Origin: Phycisphaerales bacterium UBA2396
Lineage (GTDB): Bacteria > Planctomycetota > Phycisphaerae > Phycisphaerales > UBA1924
Length of the DNA stretch: 19,406 bases
Direction of reading: 5' to 3'
Assembly (NCBI GenBank): GCA_002343325.1
Contig: DDSG01000017.1
Location: 951-20,356, forward strand
Part shown: one piece after another, positions 1-5,880 of the stretch
Layout: each line of letters opens with the position of its first letter
Position numbering within the stretch: position 1 is the first letter of the stretch
Program-made: the position numbers and the translations under genes
Notes under the pieces: generated by a model
Seen by the model: the letters and a program-made list of their open reading frames with translations, nothing else
Database searches by the model: none
What the model was told of the DNA's origin: nothing

Positions 1-1275
1 CTGGCGACGGTTCTTGATCTGGTCTTCAAGCCCGGGATCGACGTCCGCGTGCTGGCAGGGAGCCTGGAACAGGCCCAGCGGATGTACGCCCACTTGCGCC
101 GATTCCTCGAACGCGAGGAGCTCCGCGAGCTCATCGAAGACCGCGCGACCGAGAAGAAACTCCGGCTGACCAACGGCTCGTGCGTCGAATTGCTCGCCCA
201 GTCCCAATCGAGCGTGCGCGGCACGCGCGTGCAGCGGCTGCGCTGCGACGAGGTCGAGCTCTTCGAGCCCGAAGTCTGGGAGGCCGCCCAGCTCACGACA
301 CGCTCGAAGCAGTGCGGCGAGACGTGGGTGCGGGGCTCGATCGAATGCCTCAGCACCATGCACATCCCCCACGGGCTGATGCACCGGCTGATCGCCGAGA
401 CGCAGGAGGGCAAACGCCGGCTCTTCCGCTGGGGCGTGGTCGACGTGCTCGAGCGATGCAAGGACGAAGAGCACCGGTGCGAGGAATCGGGCGTTCGCTG
501 CCCGCTCTGGGAGGAATGCGGCGGGCGTGCCAAGGGCGAGGCCTCGGGAGGCGGTTCGGGCGAGCGCCGGTACGGGCACGTGACCATCGACGACGCGATA
601 GGAATGAAGAAGCGCGTGGCGGAATCGACATGGGCGTCGGAGATGCTGTGCCTCAGGCCCCGCCGCGACGACGCGGTGCTTCCGGAGTTCAACGCGTCCA
701 GGCACGTGGTGGAGCGACTGCCCTGGGATGGGCCTCCGGCGGAATGGCCCGTGTCGGCGTGGGTCGGCGGGATGGACTTCGGGTACCGGGCCCCGGCGGC
801 GGTGCTGTGGGGCGTGGTCGACGCGGAGGGTCGGCTGTGGATCGTCGACGAACGGGTGAAGAGCCACGTCACGGTCGCGGAGCACGCCCGCGCGATCCAC
901 GCGTCCTCGTGGCCTGTGCCGGCGTGGATCGCGGCCGATCCCGCGGGCAACGGGCGCAACGAACAGACCGGGATCTCCTCGGTCGCCGTGCTCAGGCAGT
1001 CGAAGCTGACGGTGCGGACGCTGCGGCTGCCCACAGCCCGCGGGCTCGAGCTGTTGCGAGCCCGACTGAGCCCGGCATCGGGCGCGCCGCGACTCTTGGT
1101 GCACGCCCGGTGCAGGGTGCTGATCGAGTCGCTCGAGCGGTATCACTACCCAGAGGGGAGGCCCGAAAGCATGGAGCCCGTGAAGGACGGACCCGACCAC
1201 GCGGTGGACGCGCTGCGGTACCTCGTGCAGAACCTCGATGGGCCGCGCGGGACGCGCGTGTCCAAGTACGCGTAG
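1..1275 (+). CDS. Phage-type terminase large subunit, partial (5' end outside window)
   Basis: The frame is open from base 1 and ends at the TAG at 1273-1275; 424 residues are visible. The N-terminal part is the end of an ATPase domain: an acidic Walker B (RLRCDEVELFE, D83-E84) followed by STMHI, which resembles the terminase coupling motif. The Walker A would lie upstream of the window. The C-terminal half is an RNase H-like nuclease: GMDFGY (D259), ADPAGNGRNEQTG (D313) and GPDHAVDALRY (D399, D403) supply the expected metal-binding aspartates. Family role: DNA translocation and headful cutting during phage packaging. Between the two domains sits a cysteine cluster (C153, C160, C167, C173) and then a Gly/Ser-rich linker. 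A GTG at 49 is internal, not a start. No capsid, portal or tail gene is next to it; the adjacent gene converges 3 bp away. Codon choice in its first ~600 bases differs from the other + strand genes, so it may be of foreign origin. Family call is firm; phage function in situ is not. Confidence 0.82.
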   Translation: MATVLDLVFKPGIDVRVLAGSLEQAQRMYAHLRRFLEREELRELIEDRATEKKLRLTNGSCVELLAQSQSSVRGTRVQRLRCDEVELFEPEVWEAAQLTTRSKQCGETWVRGSIECLSTMHIPHGLMHRLIAETQEGKRRLFRWGVVDVLERCKDEEHRCEESGVRCPLWEECGGRAKGEASGGGSGERRYGHVTIDDAIGMKKRVAESTWASEMLCLRPRRDDAVLPEFNASRHVVERLPWDGPPAEWPVSAWVGGMDFGYRAPAAVLWGVVDAEGRLWIVDERVKSHVTVAEHARAIHASSWPVPAWIAADPAGNGRNEQTGISSVAVLRQSKLTVRTLRLPTARGLELLRARLSPASGAPRLLVHARCRVLIESLERYHYPEGRPESMEPVKDGPDHAVDALRYLVQNLDGPRGTRVSKYA

Positions 1276-1278
1276 CGG

Positions 1279-1536
1279 TCAGCGCGGGGCGAGCAGTGGA
1301 ACCGCGACCATGACCAGGAGCATCGTGAGCAGGCCCAGGGCGGCGATCGCCAGGGTGACCTGCAGCGTCATGCGGACCACCTCACGCCAGTACAGGGCGG
1401 GCGTGAACTCGGTGAGACGAACGCCCTTGTACGCCATCGCAAGGAAGAACGAGAGCGGGAGCAGGAATGCGTACCAGAAGACCTCGATATTGGGGAGCGG
1501 ATCAAGAAAGGGCCGCCAGGCGAGGAGGAGGTTCAT
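1279..1536 (-). CDS. Small two-helix membrane protein, unrecognised
   Basis: 85 residues. The ATG at 1536-1534 overlaps the TGA of the upstream gene as ATGA, so the two are probably translationally coupled and co-transcribed. Two hydrophobic stretches are plain: about residues 18-37 (VFWYAFLLPLSFFLAMAYKG) and 58-83 (from LQVTLAIAALGLL to the end), separated by a short polar loop containing FTPALYWREVVR. It ends in LLAPR with no tail. No enzymatic motif is visible. The reading frame continues open upstream of the chosen start to about 2217, but that part is arginine/proline-rich shadow sequence opposite other genes. The gene pair suggests a small membrane complex. I do not recognise the family. 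Confidence 0.7.
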   Translation of the reverse strand: MNLLLAWRPFLDPLPNIEVFWYAFLLPLSFFLAMAYKGVRLTEFTPALYWREVVRMTLQVTLAIAALGLLTMLLVMVAVPLLAPR

Positions 1537-1991
1537 GCGTTGCTCCCGCGGCGGCGCGTGGGGAACGCGGCGTCGATGATGACGATGAGATTGACCATGC
1601 CTGCGATGGCGGTGAAGAGGGTGCCGAGCTCGCTGGGCTTGCCGATGGCCTTGACGACGGTCTGGCCCGGGCCCGGCGGCGGGGTGACCCGGATCGGGGA
1701 GTTCGGGTGGACCTGAACCTTGTAGTGGTTCTGGTGAACGTAGTCGATGCCAAAGGCGAGCGGGCCGGTGAGCCCTTGAGCGACGAACCACCAGAAGTTC
1801 TCTCGGCGGTCGACGATGTCGATGCCGCCGATGAGGAGGCCGCCGAAAAAGAGCCCGAGAACGCCGGCGGAGATATGGAGCCCACGCATGGTCTGCCCGG
1901 CGGCGATATGGCCGGCGCCGGGGAAAGCAATGGCGGCGAGCCCGGAGACGGGGTCGAAGGAGGTGGAGGCGGTGGTGTGGTGTTGTGTCAT
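1533..1991 (-). CDS. Membrane protein resembling the Planctomycete DUF6677 family
   Basis: 152 residues, from the ATG at 1991-1989. The N-terminal half has the pattern LAAIAFPGAGHIAAGQTMRG followed by a long hydrophobic stretch (SAGVLGLFFGGLLIGGIDIV, about residues 41-60). This resembles the 'PGxGHxxxGxxxxG' signature I associate with DUF6677/TM2-like membrane proteins of Planctomycetes; the family name is from memory and unconfirmed. A second hydrophobic region lies at about 67-83 and a third at about 124-142 (ELGTLFTAIAGMVNLIVIID), so three membrane segments are likely. The proline-rich segment between them (residues 95-110) would be a loop. It ends RRRGSNA, overlapping the start of the next small membrane gene by 4 bases. 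There is no clear Shine-Dalgarno; instead an 8-bp inverted repeat lies 15 bases before the start. Confidence 0.75.
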   Translation of the reverse strand: MTQHHTTASTSFDPVSGLAAIAFPGAGHIAAGQTMRGLHISAGVLGLFFGGLLIGGIDIVDRRENFWWFVAQGLTGPLAFGIDYVHQNHYKVQVHPNSPIRVTPPPGPGQTVVKAIGKPSELGTLFTAIAGMVNLIVIIDAAFPTRRRGSNA

Positions 1992-2001
1992 GGAGTTGGG
2001 A

Positions 2002-2029
2002 TTGACAATCGGCGAGAGGACAGTAATGT
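2002..2029 (+). promoter_or_regulatory. Possible sigma-70-like promoter upstream of the acidic-protein gene
   Basis: A perfect -35 hexamer TTGACA (2002-2007) is followed, after 16 bases, by TAATGT (2024-2029), a weak -10 match. It points towards the acidic-protein gene at 2235 and would leave a leader of about 200 bases. The rest of 1992-2234 shows nothing else I can name. Planctomycete promoters are poorly known, so this is a weak call. Confidence 0.25.
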
Positions 2030-2038
2030 ACGCCGATT
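2007..2038. repeat. 8-bp perfect inverted repeat in the 1992-2234 intergenic region
   Basis: AATCGGCG at 2007-2014 and its exact complement CGCCGATT at 2031-2038 flank a 16-base spacer. Read on the - strand this would form a hairpin ending 15 bases before the membrane-protein ATG at 1991, close enough to affect its translation. Read as DNA it could be a binding site for a dimeric regulator, since a consensus TTGACA (2002-2007) touches the left arm. The run of T after the right arm (2037-2041) also makes it terminator-like on the + strand, but no + strand gene ends nearby. Confidence 0.45.
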
Positions 2039-2234
2039 TTTCGTTGGAGCTTGTCCGGGTGGCGGGGTGGCACGGTGGGCGCGACGGGGGTACGGTTGGG
2101 CGCATGGGGGAGCGGGCCGGCGGGACGTGACGCCGGGGCGGCCGTGCGAGCGGGGGAATGGGGCGGGTGTTCCGGGGCGTTCGGTGGACGGCCCGGGGGA
2201 CAAGACAGTCGAGACACGAGCTGAGGATCGAACC

Positions 2235-2564
2235 ATGATGATGCAGCGGGAGTGTGACGAGGCGGGCCTGTGTGCGGGGATTGCTGGCGAGGAGCTGGCC
2301 GAGGAAGTGCTTTGGGGTCTGAAGGACTCGGGTGCTGGCCCGGCGGTCGCGTGCCCGGAGATGGACGGGGATGAGGACGAAGAAGAGGACGACTTCGGGG
2401 ATGAGGAGTTCGAGGACGAGGACGAAGACCTCGGCGATGACGAGGATGAGGACTTTGACGACGATGACGAGGACTTCCTCGACGACGAGGACGAAGCCGA
2501 GGACGACGGCGTCGGGGCCGGGGATGACGAGGATGAGGACGAGGACGACGACGAGGACCTGTAA
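2235..2564 (+). CDS. Highly acidic Asp/Glu-rich small protein
   Basis: 109 residues, starting MMMQ at 2235 with GAGG (2223-2226) eight bases ahead. Residues 1-42 are ordinary and include three cysteines (C7, C13, C40) and an amphipathic stretch EELAEEVLWGLK. From residue 43 to the end nearly every residue is D or E, broken by single F, L, G or A at roughly regular steps (EDDFGDEEFEDEDEDLGDDE). The coding DNA is a low-complexity run of GAC/GAG/GAT. The opposite strand therefore reads as poly-serine, which is a shadow. Such a tail should be disordered and could bind divalent cations or basic proteins; this is inference. An intrinsic terminator follows 65 bases later. The coding call is supported by the start context, the frame-specific acidic composition and the terminator. 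The in-frame sequence upstream of 2235 belongs to no convincing gene. Confidence 0.65.
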   Translation: MMMQRECDEAGLCAGIAGEELAEEVLWGLKDSGAGPAVACPEMDGDEDEEEDDFGDEEFEDEDEDLGDDEDEDFDDDDEDFLDDEDEAEDDGVGAGDDEDEDEDDDEDL

Positions 2565-2590
2565 CCCGGCGTGATGGGGCGGAAGGTCTT

Positions 2591-2605
2591 CGGCACGGCG
2601 TGCCG
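2591..2605. repeat. Short hairpin before the terminator
   Basis: CGGCAC (2591-2596) and GTGCCG (2600-2605) form a 6-bp perfect stem with a 3-base loop (GGC). It lies between the stop of the acidic-protein gene and the stronger terminator stem, and could add to 3'-end stability of that transcript. It has no T-run of its own. Confidence 0.35.
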
Positions 2606-2628
2606 GCTCACACGATGGACGATGAAGG

Positions 2629-2663
2629 CAAGGCTCCGGGATTCCCGGGGCCTTGTTTGTTGT
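2629..2663 (+). terminator. Strong intrinsic (Rho-independent) terminator
   Basis: A 12-bp stem pairs 2629-2640 (CAAGGCTCCGGG) with 2644-2655 (CCCGGGGCCTTG). It contains one T-G wobble (2635 with 2649) and has a 3-base loop ATT. The T-rich tract TTTGTTGT follows immediately on the + strand. It lies 65 bases after the acidic-protein stop and before the next + gene at 2725, so it ends the first and separates the two transcription units. Confidence 0.8.
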
Positions 2664-2724
2664 GTCGCCGGCGCGGGGGTGCGTCGGCGGGTTGTCGCGG
2701 CGTCGGGCCGCAAGGAGATGGGTG

Positions 2725-3198
2725 ATGAGCACGGACCGTCGCGATGAGTCGAGGACCAACGCGGGAGCGCGCGAGGGAGCGGATGGGGTGGCCGGTCCGA
2801 AGCCGGCATGGTCGGAGGGGTATGGGGGTGTGGTGGACCGGCGGCTTGGCGTGGACCGGCGGGTGCTGGAGGCGGGGTTCAGCGGGCTGGAGCGTCGTCG
2901 CGGGGCGGGGCGGAGGCTGAGCGAGAGTCAGAAGGCGGCGGAAGAGGGGAACCTGACTCCGGAGCAGTTTCTGTTCCTGATGGCGATCAACGAGTTCAAG
3001 AAGGCGAACCAGACGCACTTTCCGACGTGGACGGACGTGCTGGAGGTGATTCGCCTGCTTGGGTATCGCAAGACGTGCGGCTCGGAGCTGAACCTTCGGA
3101 ACGCGGAGGACTGGCGCGAGGCGTCGGACGCCGCGAGCAACGTGCGTGCGCCGCGGTGGGCGGAGCGGTTCATGCCGAAAAAGAAGGACGCGGCGTGA
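2725..3198 (+). CDS. Conserved-looking soluble protein, unrecognised
   Basis: 157 residues. The ATG at 2725 is preceded by AAGGAG (2712-2717) with a 7-base gap, which favours it over the in-frame codon at 2653. Residues 1-35 are polar and probably disordered. Residues 36-62 are arginine-rich with repeated DRR/ERR pairs (VVDRRLGVDRRVLEAGFSGL, then ERRRGAGRR). The region from about residue 63 to 140 looks like a folded helical domain, with LTPEQFLFLMAINEFKKANQ, then PTWTDVLEVIRLLGYRKT, then LNLRNAEDW. The tail PKKKDAA is basic. The 'PTWTDVLEVIRLLGYRK' stretch has the look of a helix pair such as a winged-helix core, but no standard DNA-binding motif is certain. It has its own transcription unit after the terminator and converges on the ferredoxin gene 9 bp away. 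Function unknown. Confidence 0.7.
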   Translation: MSTDRRDESRTNAGAREGADGVAGPKPAWSEGYGGVVDRRLGVDRRVLEAGFSGLERRRGAGRRLSESQKAAEEGNLTPEQFLFLMAINEFKKANQTHFPTWTDVLEVIRLLGYRKTCGSELNLRNAEDWREASDAASNVRAPRWAERFMPKKKDAA

Positions 3199-3207
3199 GC
3201 GGTCGGA

Positions 3208-3474
3208 TCAGGCCTTGGTTTTGTAGTAGTCGAGGTTGATCTGGACGAACTTGTTCCACTCCTGGGGGAGGTCGTCCTGGGGGAAGATGGCCTTGACGGG
3301 GCACTCGTCGACGCACAGGCCGCAGTCGATGCAGGTGTCGGGGTCGATGTAGAGCTGATCGGTCTTGCCGAAGTCGGGCTCGGCCTTGGTGGGGTGGATG
3401 CAGTCGACGGGGCAGACTTCGACGCAGGACGTGTCTTTGGTGCCGATGCAGGGCTCGGCGATGATGTGGGGCAT
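3208..3474 (-). CDS. fdxA: 7Fe ferredoxin ([3Fe-4S][4Fe-4S])
   Basis: 88 residues, the usual size for FdxA-type ferredoxins. The opening MPHIIAEPCIGTKDTSCVEV is a close match to the 7Fe ferredoxins of Thermus and Azotobacter as I remember them. Cysteines C9, C17, C21 and C25 (CIGTKDTSC, CPVDC) and C48, C51, C54 and C58 (CIDCGLCVDEC, then PVKAIF) provide the two cluster sites. The C-x7-C spacing in the first motif is typical of the 3Fe-4S site in this family. The C-terminal tail QEWNKFVQINLDYYKTKA is also family-like. Role: cytoplasmic low-potential electron carrier; partner not indicated by the neighbours. No Shine-Dalgarno is visible before the ATG at 3474. A possible -10 (TATCAT, complement of 3550-3555) lies about 75 bases upstream, without a good -35. 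It is divergent from the aldolase gene. Confidence 0.93.
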   Translation of the reverse strand: MPHIIAEPCIGTKDTSCVEVCPVDCIHPTKAEPDFGKTDQLYIDPDTCIDCGLCVDECPVKAIFPQDDLPQEWNKFVQINLDYYKTKA

Positions 3475-3970
3475 GGTGTGGGGCCTGTGGAAGGGCCAGC
3501 GTTCGGCCCTGGTGCGTGTGGGTTCCGGCGGACAATCGGCCGGCGGAAGATGATAGTGAAGGGACTGGGGAAAAGGAACGACGGGCTCGGACCGCAAAGC
3601 CCGAACCCGCCGGTGGTGTAGAACATGGGATGGACGTGGCGAGGGCCACGTTGAGGAGCCGCGGGAGTTGCGACGCATTGGCTGCGCGGGGCGCGAACGC
3701 TGACGCGGGCACGGGGGCGGCGTGGCGCTCCGTGGAAAACTCAGGCTCCTCGTCGTTCAATATGGCACAGGCTTTTCAGTTTGCCCACTCGATTCCAACG
3801 AGAATGTTGAAGCGTTCGGCATAATCTGCACAGATCCACCTGAACAAGCGTCAAACTAGGGCCCCTTGTGGATAAAGGGGTGCGAACGCAGGCCCTATAC
3901 TCGCGCGAGGGTGGCCGTGCTTGGGTGTGGTCCGAACGAAACCAGAACTTATTGAGCATTGGAGAGGCAC
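3475..3970. other. 496-bp divergent intergenic region, fdxA / fbaB
   Basis: No convincing gene lies here; the short frames in it lack a ribosome site and show no protein-like pattern. It becomes less G+C-rich from about 3730 on, as expected of a promoter region. Two hairpins can be seen. One is ACGTGGC-GAGG-GCCACGT at 3634-3651 (7-bp perfect stem, 4-base loop). The other is CCCCTT at 3862-3867 with AAGGGG at 3875-3880. TATACT at 3896-3901 is a fair -10 for the aldolase gene, giving a leader of about 60 bases, but no good -35 accompanies it. No tRNA or recognised riboswitch was seen. Confidence 0.5.
3896..3901 (+). promoter_or_regulatory. Possible -10 element of the aldolase gene
   Basis: TATACT matches the -10 consensus at five of six positions and stands out in GC-rich surroundings, 70 bases before the aldolase ATG. 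The region about 17 bases upstream has no TTGACA-like sequence, and a 6-bp hairpin (3862-3880) overlaps where a -35 would be. This is a weak call. Confidence 0.3.
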
Positions 3971-5119
3971 ATGGGCGAGAAGAGTGGACCGACGGCGTTT
4001 GCGAACGTTCAGCCTGGGACGGATGTTCGGGCGGTTCTGGGGAAGGACGCGGAGGGTCTGCTGGGGTATGAGTCGAAGACGGTTGGGAAGGGGCAGTTGT
4101 ACCTGCCCGGGCCGGACTTTGTGGATCGAGTGTTCAGCCAGAGTGACCGGAACGTTCCGACGCTGAGGAACTTTCAGACGATTCTGAACACGGGGCGGTT
4201 GGCGGGGACTGGGTACGTGAGCATTCTGCCGGTGGACCAGGGGATCGAGCACTCCGCGGGGGCGAGCTTTGCGCCCAACGCGGCGTACTTTGATCCTGAG
4301 AACATTGTGAAGCTGGCGATCGAGGGCGGGTGCAACGCGGTGGCGAGCACGATCGGCGTGCTGGCGTCGGTGAGCCGGAAGTATGCGCACAAGATTCCGT
4401 TCCTGGTGAAGTTCAACCACAACGAGATGCTGACGTACCCGAACGTGTTCAAGCAGAGCTATTTCGGGAGCGTTCGGCAGTGCTACGAGATGGGCGCGCT
4501 GGCGGTGGGCGCGACGATCTACTTCGGGAATGACACGAGCCGCGACGAGATCGCGTACGTGAGCGACATGTTCGAGGAGGCGCACAGCTACGGGATGGTG
4601 ACGGTGCTGTGGTGCTACACGCGGAACGCGAGCTTCAAGGTGAAGGGTGCGGACGGGAAGAGCACGGACTATCACGCGTCGGCGGACCTGACGGGTCAGG
4701 CGAACCACATGGGGGCGACGATCAAGGCGGACATCATCAAGCAGAAGCTGCCGACGAACAACGGGGGGTACGCGGCGTTGAACAGCGGGTCGTCGGCGTA
4801 CGGGAAGTGGGACAAGCGGGTGTACACGAACCTGTGCGGGAGCGACGAGGCGGGGAACGGCGGGCACCCGATTGATCTGTGCCGGTACCAGATTCTGAAC
4901 AACTACATGGGTCGTGTGCCGCTGATCAACTCGGGCGGGGAGAGCAAGGGCGCGAGCGACCTGGCGGAGGCGGTGGCGACGGCGGTGATCAACAAGCGAG
5001 CGGGCGGGATGGGGCTGATTTCGGGCCGGAAGGCGTTCCAGAAGCCGCTGGGCGAGGGCGTGAAGCTGCTGCACGCGGTGCAGGACGTGTACCTGGACAA
5101 GAGCATCACCGTGGCATGA
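3971..5119 (+). CDS. fbaB: Fructose-bisphosphate aldolase, class I (FbaB/DhnA type)
   Basis: 382 residues from the ATG at 3971, with GGAGAGG (3961-3967) just ahead; an in-frame TTG at 3959 is less likely. The sequence parallels E. coli FbaB for almost its whole length: GQLYLPGPDFVDRV, LRNFQTILNTGRLAGTGYVS, ILPVDQGIEHSAGASF, GVLASVSRKYAHKIPFLVK, HASADLTGQANHMGATIKAD and NKRAGGMGLISGRKAF. The Schiff-base lysine is expected at K257 in ADIIKQK, by family analogy. It is a cytoplasmic glycolysis/gluconeogenesis enzyme cleaving fructose 1,6-bisphosphate to dihydroxyacetone phosphate and glyceraldehyde 3-phosphate. Compared with E. coli (about 350 residues) it has an N-terminal extension of roughly 15-20 residues and an insertion around 275-299 (GSSAYGKWDKRVYTNLCGSD onwards). 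It appears monocistronic and converges on the ara-type operon. A catabolic link with the pentose locus is possible, since D-xylulose 5-phosphate can feed glycolysis. Confidence 0.95.
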   Translation: MGEKSGPTAFANVQPGTDVRAVLGKDAEGLLGYESKTVGKGQLYLPGPDFVDRVFSQSDRNVPTLRNFQTILNTGRLAGTGYVSILPVDQGIEHSAGASFAPNAAYFDPENIVKLAIEGGCNAVASTIGVLASVSRKYAHKIPFLVKFNHNEMLTYPNVFKQSYFGSVRQCYEMGALAVGATIYFGNDTSRDEIAYVSDMFEEAHSYGMVTVLWCYTRNASFKVKGADGKSTDYHASADLTGQANHMGATIKADIIKQKLPTNNGGYAALNSGSSAYGKWDKRVYTNLCGSDEAGNGGHPIDLCRYQILNNYMGRVPLINSGGESKGASDLAEAVATAVINKRAGGMGLISGRKAFQKPLGEGVKLLHAVQDVYLDKSITVA

Positions 5120-5135
5120 GCGGGTCGCCGGCGGT

Positions 5136-5159
5136 GGCCCGCGTGCCTGGGCGCGGGCC
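5136..5159. terminator. Candidate hairpin between convergent fbaB and HAD genes
   Basis: GGCCCGCG (5136-5143) and CGCGGGCC (5152-5159) form an 8-bp perfect GC stem around an 8-base loop in the 57-bp gap between two converging genes. It is followed by TGTGCTTTC on the + strand, not a true U-run. It may act in both directions, but a classic intrinsic terminator it is not. Confidence 0.4.
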
Positions 5160-5176
5160 TGTGCTTTCGTGGGTTC

Positions 5177-5821
5177 TCACGCGAGGATGTCGAGCGGAAC
5201 ATCGGCGAGGGTTGGGAAGACGACGTCGGCACCGGCGGCGGTGAGTTCGTGCGCTTTGTGGGTGGTGGCGACGCCGACGGAGAGCATGCCGGCGGCTTTG
5301 GCGGCCTGAATTCCGGCGGGTGCGTCTTCGATGACGGCGCAACGAGCGGGCTCGATGGCGAGGAGTGAGGCGGCCTGGAGGAAGACATCGGGGGCGGGCT
5401 TGCCGCGTTTGACCTGGGAGCCATCGACGATGGCCTGGAAGGACGCGCGGATGCCGCCGGAGTCGAGGACGAGGGCGACGTTTTCGGGCGGGGCGGAGGA
5501 GCCGACGGCGAGCCGTGCGTTGGCGCGGGCGAGGTTGTCGAGGAGGGGGAGGAGGCCGGGCGCGAGCGGGACGTTGGAGCGGATGATCTCGCGGAACGCG
5601 TGCTCTTTTTCGTCGGCGATGCGGAGGGACTCGGCGTGGTCGATGTGCTCGCCGAACATGATTCGGATGCAGTCGGCGTTGACGCGGCCGAAGCAGGAGA
5701 GGAAGGTGGCGTAGTCGAGCGTGGCGTTGAGGCGTTGGGCGGCGGCTTGCCAGGCGAGCCAGTGGGCGTGCTCGGTGAGCACGATGACGCCGTCCATGTC
5801 GAAGATCACGGCCTTGGCCAT
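5177..5821 (-). CDS. HAD-superfamily hydrolase, beta-phosphoglucomutase-like
   Basis: 214 residues, last gene of the leftward operon. All HAD motifs are present at spacing close to beta-phosphoglucomutase: motif I DMDGV (nucleophile D8, acid/base D10), H20 in the hinge, R46 in the cap, motif II VGSSA (S108), motif III KRGKPAPD (K141) and motif IV VIEDAPAG (E165, D166). The cap is a C1 helical bundle between residues about 14 and 85. Members of this group are either sugar-phosphate mutases or phosphatases acting on small sugar phosphates, in the cytoplasm. Sequence alone does not decide between them. Its place behind the pentose genes suggests it removes or repairs a pentose phosphate, for example a dead-end product of the pathway; this is inference. 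GGAG lies 8 bases before the ATG. The 59-bp gap after the isomerase gene is compatible with co-transcription. Confidence 0.88.
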   Translation of the reverse strand: MAKAVIFDMDGVIVLTEHAHWLAWQAAAQRLNATLDYATFLSCFGRVNADCIRIMFGEHIDHAESLRIADEKEHAFREIIRSNVPLAPGLLPLLDNLARANARLAVGSSAPPENVALVLDSGGIRASFQAIVDGSQVKRGKPAPDVFLQAASLLAIEPARCAVIEDAPAGIQAAKAAGMLSVGVATTHKAHELTAAGADVVFPTLADVPLDILA

Positions 5822-5880
5822 GTGGGGGGCTCCGTTGGTGGTGAGGCGTGAGGGTAGGAGGAGGGGTTGGGTCGGGTGCG

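Noticed and set aside
2362..2561. Tandem repeat or CRISPR-like array
   Set aside because: The repetition is codon-level Asp/Glu coding without fixed unit length or spacers.
1988..2809. Poly-serine protein on the - strand
   Set aside because: The serine runs are the complement of the GAC/GAG/GAT repeats of the acidic-protein gene; no start context or terminator fits the - strand.
3516..3824. 102-codon open frame on the + strand in the fdxA-fbaB gap
   Set aside because: No ribosome binding site, composition not protein-like, and it crosses the likely promoter region.
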